Made by a program: the position numbers and the translations under genes. Below are positions 1 through 8,935 of a stretch of DNA of 64,000 nt, piece after piece. The DNA is from an uncultured Ilyobacter sp. (lineage in GTDB: Bacteria > Fusobacteriota > Fusobacteriia > Fusobacteriales > Fusobacteriaceae). The first letter of the stretch is position 1, and every line of letters starts with the position of its first letter. The notes under the pieces were generated by a model. That model was not told the DNA's origin. It searched no databases and saw only the letters and a program-made list of their open reading frames with translations. The DNA lies in assembly GCF_963668085.1 (NCBI RefSeq), contig NZ_OY764059.1:744001-808000 (forward strand), written 5' to 3'.

Positions 1-309
1 TACCCATCCATCTTTTAACACATTACTCTTTTCAGGGTCTCGTTGCATATCGCCTACTACTTTTAGGCCCATGACTTTTCTCCTTCTAAGGAGGGGGTCT
101 GGATTTTTTCTGTCTACCTGAATCTCACCTTCCATGGAGTCTCCTTCAGGGTATAGGGGGTCTTTTAGCCAGACCACATGTCCTGTGAAAACTTTATTTT
201 TCTCGGTTATAAGTATTATTGTCTTTCCTGATGGGATGAGCCAGTAGCCTTCAAAGGACTTTCCCATTATATTTACTGATAAGATAATAAAAATTAAGAG
301 TTTTTTCAC
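1..309 (-). CDS. DUF2147-family secreted protein (3' part beyond window)
   Basis: The reading frame opens with GTG at 309 after a GGCGG ribosome site and runs off the left edge. It has a hydrophobic signal peptide (KKLLIFIILSVNIMGKS), then an FEGYW start, a GHVVWLKDPLYPEGD segment, a run PDPLLRRRKVMGLKVV and a final LKDGWV. These are the landmarks of the small DUF2147 family of exported proteins of unknown function. The C-terminal third is missing from this window. The family call is by pattern recognition, and no biochemical role is known to me. Confidence 0.75.
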   Translation of the reverse strand, partial: MKKLLIFIILSVNIMGKSFEGYWLIPSGKTIILITEKNKVFTGHVVWLKDPLYPEGDSMEGEIQVDRKNPDPLLRRRKVMGLKVVGDMQRDPEKSNVLKDGWV

Positions 310-377
310 AAAAGCCGCCTTTTATTTTTTGCTGGATTTAATTATTGATTTTAAACAGTGTTACTTATCTGCTTGTT

Positions 378-539
378 TTAATCAATTTTTTTAAATATTT
401 TCTTACTCAGACCACAGGTTGGACAAGTCCAGTTATCGTCAAGTTGTTCAAAGGGCATATTCATTTTATTTCCATTGTCATATTCTATATAAACATAGAC
501 ATATCCACAATGGGTGCATTGATATTTTTCCGTTTTCAT
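378..539 (-). CDS. Rubredoxin-like small iron protein
   Basis: A 53-residue protein starts at ATG 539 behind a good GGGAGGT site. It has the two rubredoxin knuckles, YQCTHCGYVY (Cys8, Cys11) and WTCPTCGLSK (Cys39, Cys42), which should bind one Fe. The loop between them is shorter and richer in Asn and Met than in typical rubredoxins, and the usual glycine-rich D-P-x-G stretch is absent (EYDNGNKMNMPFEQ instead). The likely role is single-electron transfer in oxygen or peroxide defence or to a partner reductase. No partner gene is adjacent on this strand. Confidence 0.8.
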   Translation of the reverse strand: MKTEKYQCTHCGYVYVYIEYDNGNKMNMPFEQLDDNWTCPTCGLSKKIFKKID

Positions 540-747
540 ATCCTATACCTCCCTGTATTTTTATATTTGTACATAAATCATATGTGAAATCCTGCTTCTA
601 AAAGTTATTTGACTTAAAAATATAATTAATTTTATCAGATATTTTTGAAATTGGATATAACTCAGAGGGAAAATTCTCTTTTTTTTTATTTCTAAAAACG
701 GTATACTGTTTGAAAATAAAATTATTTTCAGACCAAGGAGGGAAAAG

Positions 748-2004
748 ATGAAAAAAATCACCGAAAGATTTTTTAAATATATAAAAATTGATACCAAATC
801 AGATGAGAGCAGGCTGACGTGTCCTAGCACCGAGAGTCAGATGGGATTTGCAAAGCTAATGGTAGAGGAACTAAAGGCTATAGGAATGGATAGAGTATCC
901 CTAGACTACAATGGCTATGTAACTGCAATTCTACCTTCAAATACAGACAAAGATATACCGGTAATAGGGTTCATAGCTCATATGGATACTGCCCCCTCTT
1001 TTTCTGGTAAAAATATAAATCCAAGAATTGTCGAAAACTATGACGGGGAAGATATTGTTTTAAACAGTCAGGAGAATATAATAATGTCTCCTAGGGATTT
1101 TCCTGAACTAAAAAATTACCTGGGACAGGATATCATAGTCACAGACGGAACCACTCTTCTAGGGGCAGACGATAAGGCAGGGATAACTGAGATAATAACG
1201 GCTATGGAGCATCTTATAAAGAATCCTGATATAAAGCACGGTGAGATAAAAGTGGGATTCACACCTGATGAGGAGATTGGAAAGGGAGCTAATTTATTTG
1301 ACGTTAAAAAATTTGGAGCTGATTATGCCTATACAATCGACGGAGGTGAAATAGGAGAGCTAGAATATGAAAATTTTAATGCAGCATCAGCAAGGATAAA
1401 AATAAATGGAAGAAATATCCATCCTGGAACCTCGAAAAATAAGATGATAAATTCACTTCTTCTGGGGATGGAGCTAAATTCTATGCTTCCTGTAAGTGAA
1501 AGACCTGAATATACTGAAAACTACGAAGGGTTCTTTCTTCTATGTGACATGAAGGGAGATGTTGAAACCACTGACATGAACTATATCATAAGAGATCATC
1601 AAAAGAAAAAATTTGATGAGAAAAAAAACCTTATGAAAAATTCAGTTGATTTTCTAAATAAAAAATATGGAGCTGGAATTTTTGAGCTGGAAATAAAAGA
1701 CAGTTATTATAATATGAAGGAAAAGGTAGAGCCTGTGATAGAAATAGTGGATATTGTAAAAAAATCCATGGAGGATATAGGGATAAACCCAATAGTGAAG
1801 CCTATAAGAGGAGGAACTGACGGAGCCAGACTTTCTTATATGGGCCTTCCATGCCCAAATATATTCACAGGGGGACATAATTTTCACGGGAAGTTTGAAT
1901 ATATCCCGGTGCAGTCAATGGAAAAATCTGTGGAACTTATAGTTAAAATATGTCAAAATTATGCAGAAAATGAATTTATAATAGATAAAAAAGACAATTT
2001 TTAA
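748..2004 (+). CDS. pepT: Peptidase T (tripeptide aminopeptidase)
   Basis: The product is 418 residues, close to the usual length for this M20-family zinc peptidase, which removes the N-terminal residue of tripeptides in the cytosol. Metal and catalytic motifs are visible: AHMDTAP (His78, Asp80), LLGADDKAG near residue 140, TPDEEIGKG near 175 and GGTDGA plus GGHNFHG near the C-terminus. The ATG follows AAGGAGGGA at a good distance. The gene stands alone between the rubredoxin gene on the other strand and the cysK promoter. Confidence 0.93.
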   Translation: MKKITERFFKYIKIDTKSDESRLTCPSTESQMGFAKLMVEELKAIGMDRVSLDYNGYVTAILPSNTDKDIPVIGFIAHMDTAPSFSGKNINPRIVENYDGEDIVLNSQENIIMSPRDFPELKNYLGQDIIVTDGTTLLGADDKAGITEIITAMEHLIKNPDIKHGEIKVGFTPDEEIGKGANLFDVKKFGADYAYTIDGGEIGELEYENFNAASARIKINGRNIHPGTSKNKMINSLLLGMELNSMLPVSERPEYTENYEGFFLLCDMKGDVETTDMNYIIRDHQKKKFDEKKNLMKNSVDFLNKKYGAGIFELEIKDSYYNMKEKVEPVIEIVDIVKKSMEDIGINPIVKPIRGGTDGARLSYMGLPCPNIFTGGHNFHGKFEYIPVQSMEKSVELIVKICQNYAENEFIIDKKDNF

Positions 2005-2024
2005 ATATTATTTTTCAATAGATT

Positions 2025-2053
2025 TTGACAGTTAGATTGTTTATGTGTATAAT
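2025..2053 (+). promoter_or_regulatory. Consensus sigma-70 promoter for cysK-cysE
   Basis: A perfect TTGACA (2025-2030) is separated by exactly 17 bases from a perfect TATAAT (2048-2053). This lies about 40 bases before the cysK start, so the 5' leader is too short to hold a riboswitch. It suggests strong constitutive expression. Confidence 0.88.
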
Positions 2054-2094
2054 AAAGAATATTCCTTATATAAAAAATAAAGAAAGGGGATTTT

Positions 2095-3006
2095 ATGATT
2101 GTCAACAACTCAGTGGAACTTATAGGAAATACACCTGTAGTAAAACTATCCAATCTGCATGAAGACGGAATGGCTGATATTTATATAAAGTTAGAGGGCA
2201 AAAACCCAGGGGGGAGCATAAAAGACCGAGCTGCCCTAGGAATGTTAGAAGAAGCAGAAAAAACAGGGATACTCGTAAAAGGAGGGACGATAATAGAGCC
2301 TACTAGTGGGAATACTGGAATCGCACTTACTTTTATAGGGGTTTTGAAGGGATACAGGGTAATAGTTGTAATGCCTGACACCATGAGTATAGAGAGAAGA
2401 AATATAGTAAAATCATATGGCGGAGAACTTGTACTTACAGATGGTTCTTTGGGGATGAAAGGCGCCATAGAAAAGGCTGAAGAGCTTTCTAATACCATTG
2501 CTGGTAGTTTTATCCCTCAGCAGTTTACCAATAAAGCCAATCCTGCAAAGCATTATGGAAGTACAGCCGAGGAGATCCTCAAGGACTTTGATCATTTAGA
2601 CGCTTTTGTGACAGGGGTGGGTACCGGTGGTACAATCACAGGTATAGGTAAAAAATTAAAAGAAAAAATAGAAGATGTAAAAATATATGCCGTGGAACCA
2701 GAAACCTCTGCTGTGATGTCAGGAGAGAATCCAGGGAAACACAAGATACAGGGTATAGGGGCAGGCTTTATTCCTCTAATATTAGATATGGATACTGTAG
2801 ATAAAGTGGTTAAAATATCAGATTCCGAGGCTTATGAGGCAGCTAGAGTTACTGCTAAAAAAGAGGGACTCCTTCTGGGAATATCTTCTGGGGCCAATAT
2901 TGCTGCTGCAGTAAAGGTAGCCAAAGAGCTGGGAGAGGGAAAGAAAGTTTTGACCATATCTCCAGACGGAGGAGAGAAGTATCTCTCTACAGACCTTTAC
3001 GGATAA
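2095..3006 (+). CDS. cysK: Cysteine synthase A (O-acetylserine sulfhydrylase), copy 1
   Basis: A 303-residue PLP enzyme that makes cysteine from O-acetylserine and sulfide. It shows the PLP lysine in [11 protein letters not shown] (Lys43), the substrate loop TSGNTGIAL, the phosphate-binding glycine loop [10 protein letters not shown] and SSGANIAA near the end. It is followed 58 bases later by cysE, its pathway partner, and the two probably share the promoter at 2025. A second copy sits at 56584 in another sulfur cluster. Confidence 0.94.
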   Translation: MIVNNSVELIGNTPVVKLSNLHEDGMADIYIKLEGKNPGGSIKDRAALGMLEEAEKTGILVKGGTIIEPTSGNTGIALTFIGVLKGYRVIVVMPDTMSIERRNIVKSYGGELVLTDGSLGMKGAIEKAEELSNTIAGSFIPQQFTNKANPAKHYGSTAEEILKDFDHLDAFVTGVGTGGTITGIGKKLKEKIEDVKIYAVEPETSAVMSGENPGKHKIQGIGAGFIPLILDMDTVDKVVKISDSEAYEAARVTAKKEGLLLGISSGANIAAAVKVAKELGEGKKVLTISPDGGEKYLSTDLYG

Positions 3007-3064
3007 AATTCATCAAGTAGATAAAAAGTTGAATAATAAAAAAAATGGAAAGAGAGGTATATCT

Positions 3065-3622
3065 ATGTTTCAAGGATTAAAATACGATTTGGATAATATA
3101 CTAAAACAAGATCCTGCTGCAAGAAGTAGACTGGAAGTCTTTTTTCTTTACCCGAGTATTCACTCGGTTCTTTTTCATAGAATCTCCAGTTTTCTTTATA
3201 AGAGAAAGTTTTTTTTCCTGGCTAGATTTACCTCGCAGTTTGCACGGTTTTTAACGGGAATAGAAATACACCCAGGGGCTAAGATAGGAAAAGGTCTTTT
3301 TATTGATCATGGCATGGGAGTAGTAATAGGTGAAACAGCCGTTGTGGGAAATAACGTAACCCTTTATCATCAAGTCACTCTGGGGGGAACTGGAAATGAG
3401 AAGGGTAAAAGACATCCTACAGTTGAGGATGGCTGTATAATCGGGTCTGGAGCCAAAGTTTTGGGGAATATAACAGTAGGACCTGGAAGCAGAGTTGGGG
3501 CTAATTCTGTGGTCTTAAAAGATGTTCCTGCTGGAGCCACTGTAGTTGGGATACCGGCAGCGATAAAAAAAAAGCGATATAAAATAAATAAAGAGGCTGA
3601 ATTAAATTCAAAAAGAGCTTAG
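3065..3622 (+). CDS. cysE: Serine O-acetyltransferase
   Basis: The enzyme makes O-acetylserine from serine and acetyl-CoA, feeding the CysK just upstream. The C-terminal two thirds is a left-handed beta-helix of hexapeptide repeats ([46 protein letters not shown]). The ATG at 3065 was chosen because AGAGAGG sits at a good distance; the frame is open back to a TTG at 3029 that lacks a comparable site. At 185 residues it is the short form, lacking the long N-terminal domain of the E. coli enzyme. Confidence 0.92.
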   Translation: MFQGLKYDLDNILKQDPAARSRLEVFFLYPSIHSVLFHRISSFLYKRKFFFLARFTSQFARFLTGIEIHPGAKIGKGLFIDHGMGVVIGETAVVGNNVTLYHQVTLGGTGNEKGKRHPTVEDGCIIGSGAKVLGNITVGPGSRVGANSVVLKDVPAGATVVGIPAAIKKKRYKINKEAELNSKRA

Positions 3623-3627
3623 ATTTA

Positions 3628-3657
3628 AACTGTGGAAAATTTTTCCGCAGTTTTTTT
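3628..3657 (+). terminator. Rho-independent terminator after cysE
   Basis: AACTGTGGAAA pairs with TTTCCGCAGTT (one G-U pair) and is followed by seven T. It ends the cysK-cysE unit. Confidence 0.85.
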
Positions 3658-3768
3658 ATAAACTTTTTATAGAATAAACTGTCTAAACTTATAACACATC
3701 CGATACATAGATATTTGAAACGATGAATAACATAAGATTTGCATAAAAAACAGATGGGAGAGCAGAGT

Positions 3769-4776
3769 ATGAGCAAGGCAGATATAGGGAAATTAATGAT
3801 AGGGAATATAAGACTTACAATGCTTTTTAAAGATTCTTATTTGGATCTTTTGAAGATAGAAAAAGATATGAAGGCAGAGGTAAAAAAACTGGATTTTTCA
3901 AAGGAGTTTTATTTTTCTGGAAAAAAGATAGAATTTTTGGAAAGTTTTAAACAGAATTTTTTTACCCTTCTTGTACTGAGTATATTGAAGCAAAGTGGCA
4001 TAAAAGACAGAAAACTTGTGGAATATGGGAAGGTGATATACTGTCTGAGGACTATAATTACATGCACGGACAATATTATAGATAATGAAAATAAGGGAGT
4101 ACTTTTTCTGAAAACACCTAAAAATCCTGTGGTAAATAATGTACTTCTATTGATGGTGTGTCAGAATATACTTATAAATACTCTAAATAACCTAGGAGAT
4201 GATAAGAGAGAGGTAGCGAGGGTAATTTTAGAAAAAATCCATAGAGTGGCAGAAAGTGAGGGACTTAGAGATGAAGGGCTGTATCGAAAATATCCAAGCC
4301 CTCAGGAGATAGTGGAAAAAATCCACAGGGGTATAGGGGGTGAGCTTTTGCAGCTTTCCCTATGGGCACCCATGGAAATAGAAAAATCTGCTTCTTTGGA
4401 GAAGTTTAACAGAGGTTTGCATGACATCGGAATGGCACTTCAAGGCCTAGATGACCTGAGTGATATGGAGGAAGACCTAGACGCTGAAAAAGTAAACCTT
4501 GGAGTGTCCCATCTTATAAACACCCTATCTTTTGAGAAAAACAGTTTGAAACTTAAATTCTGGATCTCAGATGAAAATATTAGCGGGGAATTTAGAAGTT
4601 TTTTGTCTCGGTACACAAAAGAGTGCATAGAAAAATCATTAGAAGGCTTTGAAAAACTAGAAGAAGGCGGCTATCCTGTTTCCCGAGAGGATGCGACCAT
4701 TCTGATGAGAATTCTTTTTAAATTGAGGGGACTTGAGAAATTGTGGGATATTGGCTACGAGGATAGACAAAAATAA
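3769..4776 (+). CDS. Class 1 isoprenoid biosynthesis enzyme-like protein
   Basis: A 335-residue, mostly helical protein. It has two Asp-rich stretches placed as in trans-prenyl synthases and related class 1 isoprenoid enzymes: TDNIIDNENK near residue 102 and LDDLSDMEEDLD near 227, the latter preceded by GGELLQLS. These would bind Mg-diphosphate, but the first motif lacks the classical DDxxD spacing, so the substrate cannot be told. The ATG at 3769 has GGGAG eight bases upstream; an in-frame TTG at 3739 and ATG at 3754 are alternatives. A cobalamin adenosyltransferase follows after 56 bases, but a functional link is not evident. Confidence 0.6.
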   Translation: MSKADIGKLMIGNIRLTMLFKDSYLDLLKIEKDMKAEVKKLDFSKEFYFSGKKIEFLESFKQNFFTLLVLSILKQSGIKDRKLVEYGKVIYCLRTIITCTDNIIDNENKGVLFLKTPKNPVVNNVLLLMVCQNILINTLNNLGDDKREVARVILEKIHRVAESEGLRDEGLYRKYPSPQEIVEKIHRGIGGELLQLSLWAPMEIEKSASLEKFNRGLHDIGMALQGLDDLSDMEEDLDAEKVNLGVSHLINTLSFEKNSLKLKFWISDENISGEFRSFLSRYTKECIEKSLEGFEKLEEGGYPVSREDATILMRILFKLRGLEKLWDIGYEDRQK

Positions 4777-4832
4777 GTTTAATATCTTTGGATTTGTATT
4801 TTAATTGGATTTTTTTACTGGAGGTGCATAAT

Positions 4833-5360
4833 ATGTCAATAAGTACAAAAAAAGGAGACAAGGGAAAAACCAGTCTTTGGAGCGGAGAGAGAATTGAGAA
4901 ATCAAGCAACAGAGTGGAAGCCTATGGAACTGTTGATGAACTGAATTCATTTATAAGCGAGGCGAAACACTATGTAAAAATTGAAAGGGTAAAGGAGATA
5001 ATCTCAGAAATACAAAATGATCTTTTTAAGGTAGGCGGGTCTCTTGCAAGTATAGGGGCTTTTAAATATCCGGTAACAGAAGAAGACGTTGACAGAATAA
5101 CTAGTTATGTTCATGAATTTGAAAGAGAAATTTCTTTTAATGGCTTTGTTATTCCGGGAACCACTATACAATCAGCTAAGTTAGATATATGCAGGACAAT
5201 AGCAAGGAGAAGTGAAAGAAGAGTTATCACTCTTTCAAAGGCTGAAGAGATAGAAGAAAATGTAAAGAAATATCTGAATAGATTGTCAGACTTGATATAT
5301 ATAATGGCCAGGCATGAGGAAAAATCAGAAGGGAAGCTTCTTCTTAAAAAGTGGGATTAA
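4833..5360 (+). CDS. Cob(I)alamin adenosyltransferase, PduO type
   Basis: A 175-residue protein that would adenosylate corrinoid using ATP. The N-terminal ATP-binding signature is present (TKKGDKGKTSLWSG), followed by RVEAYGTVDELNS, an IPG loop and the C-terminal helix RTIARRSERRVI with LNRLSDLIYIMAR. The ATG at 4833 follows GGAGGT; the in-frame TTG at 4788 lacks a site. Its presence shows the organism uses adenosylcobalamin, which matters for the corrinoid-type reductase at 61498. Confidence 0.9.
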   Translation: MSISTKKGDKGKTSLWSGERIEKSSNRVEAYGTVDELNSFISEAKHYVKIERVKEIISEIQNDLFKVGGSLASIGAFKYPVTEEDVDRITSYVHEFEREISFNGFVIPGTTIQSAKLDICRTIARRSERRVITLSKAEEIEENVKKYLNRLSDLIYIMARHEEKSEGKLLLKKWD

Positions 5361-5391
5361 AAAAGGAAGGTTTTTTAACCTTCCTTTTTTC
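5361..5391. terminator. Bidirectional terminator between convergent genes
   Basis: GGAAGGTT and AACCTTCC form a stem flanked by A6 on the left and T6 on the right, so it can stop transcription from both the PduO gene and the minus-strand TPR gene. Confidence 0.88.
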
Positions 5392-6582
5392 TTACATAGA
5401 ACTTAAAAGATTGTCTTTTAGGTTTCTGAATTCAAATATGATTTCTTTTAGAAGATCTTTGTCTTCTATTGAAAATCTAAAATACTGATTTAATGTAGTA
5501 ACCAGCTTATTTAGTCTTGATTTAGAAATACCCTCTCTGAATATAAAAACAAGCTTTTCTTTTATTTTTTCCTTGGATGATAGTGTTTCTTCAAACATTG
5601 CGATATTATCCAAATGCTCCTTTATAGTGGATTCTTTTAGATTTTTTTCTTTTAAATTTTCTTCAAAAGCCTCTATACTACAGGTCTTGAGATCCTCTAA
5701 ATGACAGTTGTCGCTGTCCCCATCCTTTTCAGGAATTTCAAAGACGCCTGTTGGCACATTTGATTTTAAAAATTCTAATGCTCCTTCTGCCGAACTCCAA
5801 TATTCACCAAAATTTTCCCAATAATACAAGAATTTATTTTGAAGGGAGTTAAAAGGCACATATTTGTGAGCTTCCTCTTGGAAAAAGCTGTTTTCTTTTT
5901 CAAGCTGCAGATAAACTCTCATATTCTCACTGTTTAAGTTAGAGATCAAAGCCGTCGCCTTATCTAATTTTCCAATTATATATAAGGACAGAATCTCGTT
6001 GAAAATCATAGAGGGGTTTCTGTCTTTATCATAGTTTTCTGCAACCTCTATAATAGAATCATAGTCTTTCAATTCAAAAAGGGTGTCCACAAGAATTTCA
6101 CTTACATCTTGTTCGTCACTTGGGTTTAGTTTTAAAAGCAGTTTAAAAATTTCCCTTGCTTTGGTTGGATTTCCTGCATTTAGACCTCTCACACCGAGAT
6201 TATAGACAAAAGTTAAAAAATCTCTGTTTGATCCATATTTCCAGCAGATCATATCTTCAGATTTCAAATTTTCTAGGATCAGCTGTACGTCTTTTTCTCC
6301 CTGTTTAAAGATATTTGAAACCTTGAGTTGATTTCCCTGACCCAGTGCTATATCTATAAGAGAGTTGTAGGATTCAAAATGACATTTGAGAGTCTTTACA
6401 ACACTATTGAGTATGTTTTCAGACTTTGAAAATTCTTCTTTTTCAAGAGCAACCATGGCCAGGTCATATTTTTCAATATATGTCTTTGCTTTATCTGGAA
6501 ATAATAAGATGAATTCATTTTCTGCAGCCCTTTCCAGATTAGGGGCAATTATCAAGTTCTTTTTCTTTATTTTTCTTACCAA
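5392..6582 (-). CDS. TPR-like helical protein of unknown function
   Basis: A 396-residue soluble protein with no signal peptide or membrane segment. Paired helices resembling tetratricopeptide repeats are visible, for example AREIFKLLLKLNPSD, DTLFELKDYDSIIEV and SLYIIGKLDKATALI. The middle carries a WENFGEYWSSAEGAL segment and the C-terminal third is Lys/Glu-rich helix. A TTG start at 6582 with AGGAG upstream is the only supported start. I do not recognise the family; a scaffolding or protein-binding role is inference from the helical repeats. Confidence 0.6.
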   Translation of the reverse strand: MVRKIKKKNLIIAPNLERAAENEFILLFPDKAKTYIEKYDLAMVALEKEEFSKSENILNSVVKTLKCHFESYNSLIDIALGQGNQLKVSNIFKQGEKDVQLILENLKSEDMICWKYGSNRDFLTFVYNLGVRGLNAGNPTKAREIFKLLLKLNPSDEQDVSEILVDTLFELKDYDSIIEVAENYDKDRNPSMIFNEILSLYIIGKLDKATALISNLNSENMRVYLQLEKENSFFQEEAHKYVPFNSLQNKFLYYWENFGEYWSSAEGALEFLKSNVPTGVFEIPEKDGDSDNCHLEDLKTCSIEAFEENLKEKNLKESTIKEHLDNIAMFEETLSSKEKIKEKLVFIFREGISKSRLNKLVTTLNQYFRFSIEDKDLLKEIIFEFRNLKDNLLSSM

Positions 6583-6657
6583 AAAAATCCGCTCCTTCTA
6601 AAAAAAATTACCCTGTATTTTAGCACGAAGAGAGATATAATTCAAGGATGCTTACTC

Positions 6658-6686
6658 TTGCAAGGGTCTTTGAAATAATGTATAAT
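6658..6686 (+). promoter_or_regulatory. Sigma-70 promoter of the trkH run
   Basis: TTGCAA (6658-6663), 17 bases, then TATAAT (6681-6686). Transcription would start near 6693, leaving a leader of about 175 bases before trkH. Confidence 0.75.
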
Positions 6687-6730
6687 AAACGAAGGGTGAA
6701 AATAAATTTTATATGTGAAATAGACAGTGC

Positions 6731-6816
6731 AGCTAATTATCTAAAATTCTTGAAGATAGTTGGCTGTTAAATATTTTTAAAGTATATTGTTGAAAAATTT
6801 TTCTTTAATTTTTCAA
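6731..6816 (+). promoter_or_regulatory. Structured 5' leader of trkH
   Basis: Two hairpins lie in the leader. AGCTAATTATCT (6731) pairs with AGATAGTTGGCT (6754) using two G-U pairs, and TTGAAAAATT (6790) pairs perfectly with AATTTTTCAA (6807). Neither has a long U tract. I do not recognise a named riboswitch, and control of potassium uptake by this leader is only a possibility. Confidence 0.4.
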
Positions 6817-6867
6817 AGATTCTACTAAATATTTATAAAAAATAAAAATTTTAAAGAGGTGTGTACG

Positions 6868-8205
6868 ATGATTGGTTTTGCACTAAAAAAAATGCCTCCG
6901 TCGAGAATATTGTTATTGTTTTTTATAATTGCAATATTTGTAGGCAGTTTTCTGCTGCTTCTGCCTGCTGCAGTAACCCCAGGGAATAAGATAGATTATC
7001 TCACCTCTATTTTTACAGTTACTTCGGCAGTTTGTGTTACCGGGCTAACAGTTGTAGATGTCAGTAAGGTTTTTTCTCCCTTTGGTCAGGGAGTTATACT
7101 TTTTTTCATACAGCTAGGCGGGCTTGGAATAATGACTTTTTCATCTATTTTATTTATGATGATAGGAAAAAGAATAACTTATCATGAGATGAAAATACTA
7201 AAAGAAGATTTAAATGCAGAAAATACCGGTGAAATAATTCATCTCATTACGAGACTGGTAAGGATTGTCTTTACCATTGAGATCATTGGTACGATATTTT
7301 TGACCTTTGAATTTTTAAAAGAGATGCCCTTTAAAAAGGCCCTCCTTTTTGGGATTTTTCATTCAATATCTGCCTTTTGTAACGCTGGATTTTCCCTATT
7401 TACAACAGGTCTTGAGGGATATTCTGGAAGCTTTCTTATCAATTTGACAATTGCGCTGCTCATAATATTAGGGGGGATAGGATTTGCAGTTATAAGTTCT
7501 TTTATCAGTTATTATAAGACTAAGAAGAAAAGGTTTAACCTGAGTTCTAAAGTGGTTCTCAGAATATCAACAATACTAACCTTGGCGGGGATGGTGCTGT
7601 TTTTTGTATTAGAGTATAGAAATCCTCTGACCATAGGAAAAATGAATATTTTCCATAAGGTTATGGCATCTTTTTTTCAGAGTGTGACAACGAGGACGGC
7701 TGGTTTTAATACGGTGCCTATGGGAAGCCTCACTCCAGGAACTATCTTTTTATTTTGCATTCTCATGTTTATAGGGGCCTCACCTGGATCTACAGGTGGA
7801 GGTATCAAGACTACAACCTTTGGCGTAATAATGGTCTATGTAGTGGGGATAGTCAGGGGACAGGAAGATATAGAGATATCAAACAGAAGAATCTCTTGGC
7901 AAATCTTAAACAGGGCCTTAGCTATACTTGTTATATCAGTGGCCTATGTGAGTGTTATAATTCTAATAATGTTAATGACAGATCACTTGGGATTCAGTGA
8001 GACGGTATTTGAAGTTATATCAGCCTTCGGAACTGTGGGACTTTCTATGGGAGTTACAGCTGATATGAATGAATTTTCTAGAATACTGATAATAATAACA
8101 ATGCTCATTGGAAGAGTAGGTCCTCTGACCTTTGCACTGGCTCTTGGGGAACAGTCAAAGAAGAAAGAGAGAAAATATCCAAAGGAAAATATTCTGATAG
8201 GATAA
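6868..8205 (+). CDS. trkH: Potassium uptake protein TrkH/KtrB, membrane channel subunit
   Basis: A 445-residue inner-membrane protein with about eight to ten hydrophobic segments arranged as four pore repeats. The selectivity-filter loops are recognisable: SAVCVTGLTVVD, SAFCNAGFSLF, VTTRTAGFNTV and SAFGTVGLSMG. It would import K+ with Na+ or H+, gated by the cytosolic TrkA/KtrA ring encoded next. The ATG at 6868 follows AAAGAGGT; an earlier GTG at 6859 overlaps that site and is less likely. Confidence 0.93.
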   Translation: MIGFALKKMPPSRILLLFFIIAIFVGSFLLLLPAAVTPGNKIDYLTSIFTVTSAVCVTGLTVVDVSKVFSPFGQGVILFFIQLGGLGIMTFSSILFMMIGKRITYHEMKILKEDLNAENTGEIIHLITRLVRIVFTIEIIGTIFLTFEFLKEMPFKKALLFGIFHSISAFCNAGFSLFTTGLEGYSGSFLINLTIALLIILGGIGFAVISSFISYYKTKKKRFNLSSKVVLRISTILTLAGMVLFFVLEYRNPLTIGKMNIFHKVMASFFQSVTTRTAGFNTVPMGSLTPGTIFLFCILMFIGASPGSTGGGIKTTTFGVIMVYVVGIVRGQEDIEISNRRISWQILNRALAILVISVAYVSVIILIMLMTDHLGFSETVFEVISAFGTVGLSMGVTADMNEFSRILIIITMLIGRVGPLTFALALGEQSKKKERKYPKENILIG

Positions 8206-8258
8206 ATTTTAAAAATGAAAAATTTTAATAAAACAGATTATTGGGGAAAGGTGAAATT

Positions 8259-8921
8259 ATGGCAAAACAGTATCTTGTTATTGGACTAGGAAGATTTGGA
8301 ACAAGCGTGGCAAAGACATTGTACGAGGCAGGGGAAGATGTCTTGGCAGTGGACATAGACGAAGATCTAGTGCAGGAAGCAGTGAACAATAGTATAGTCG
8401 ATAATGCCGTTACTCTAGACGTAGCTGATGAAAGAGCCATGAAAGAGATAGGTGCAGGAAATTTTGACGTAGCCTTTGTATGTATTGGTTCGAACCTTCA
8501 GTCAAGCATAATAATAACCCTGATACTTCAGGAAATGGGAGTGAAAAATATAATAGCCAAGGCAGTAAGTAAAAGCCATGGAAAGGTTCTAGGGAAGATT
8601 GGAGCCACAAAAGTAATATATCCTGAAGAGTATATGGGAAAAAGAGTGGCACTGCTTGCTATGGAGCCAAATATGATAGAACATTTGAGATTTTCTCAGG
8701 ATTTTCTCCTTGTGGAGATAAAGGCACCGAGCATATTCTGGGATAAGACCCTGATGGAGCTTGGAATAAGGAATAAATATAATGTGAATATTGTGGGTAT
8801 CAAAAAGGTGAGTGGGACCTTAGATCCTACACCTAGGGCAGACACTGTCATCGAAAAAGATGATATACTCTTGGTGATAACTGATGCCAAAACTGCCAAG
8901 CAACTTGAAGACCTAAAATAA
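8259..8921 (+). CDS. trkA: Potassium uptake regulator TrkA/KtrA
   Basis: A 220-residue cytosolic partner of TrkH with one RCK unit. The N-terminal Rossmann fold has the dinucleotide motif [10 protein letters not shown] with acidic AVDIDE at the end of strand 2, and the C-terminal half is a TrkA_C ligand-binding domain. The length fits the single-RCK KtrA type rather than the double E. coli TrkA. The ATG at 8259 follows GGGGAAAGG. It lies 53 bases after trkH and 14 before mnmG. Confidence 0.92.
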   Translation: MAKQYLVIGLGRFGTSVAKTLYEAGEDVLAVDIDEDLVQEAVNNSIVDNAVTLDVADERAMKEIGAGNFDVAFVCIGSNLQSSIIITLILQEMGVKNIIAKAVSKSHGKVLGKIGATKVIYPEEYMGKRVALLAMEPNMIEHLRFSQDFLLVEIKAPSIFWDKTLMELGIRNKYNVNIVGIKKVSGTLDPTPRADTVIEKDDILLVITDAKTAKQLEDLK

Positions 8922-8935
8922 TACAGGAGGAAATA

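Noticed and set aside
345..601. Two overlapping plus-strand frames of 60-80 residues.
   Set aside because: They are shadows of the minus-strand rubredoxin gene, with no ribosome site.
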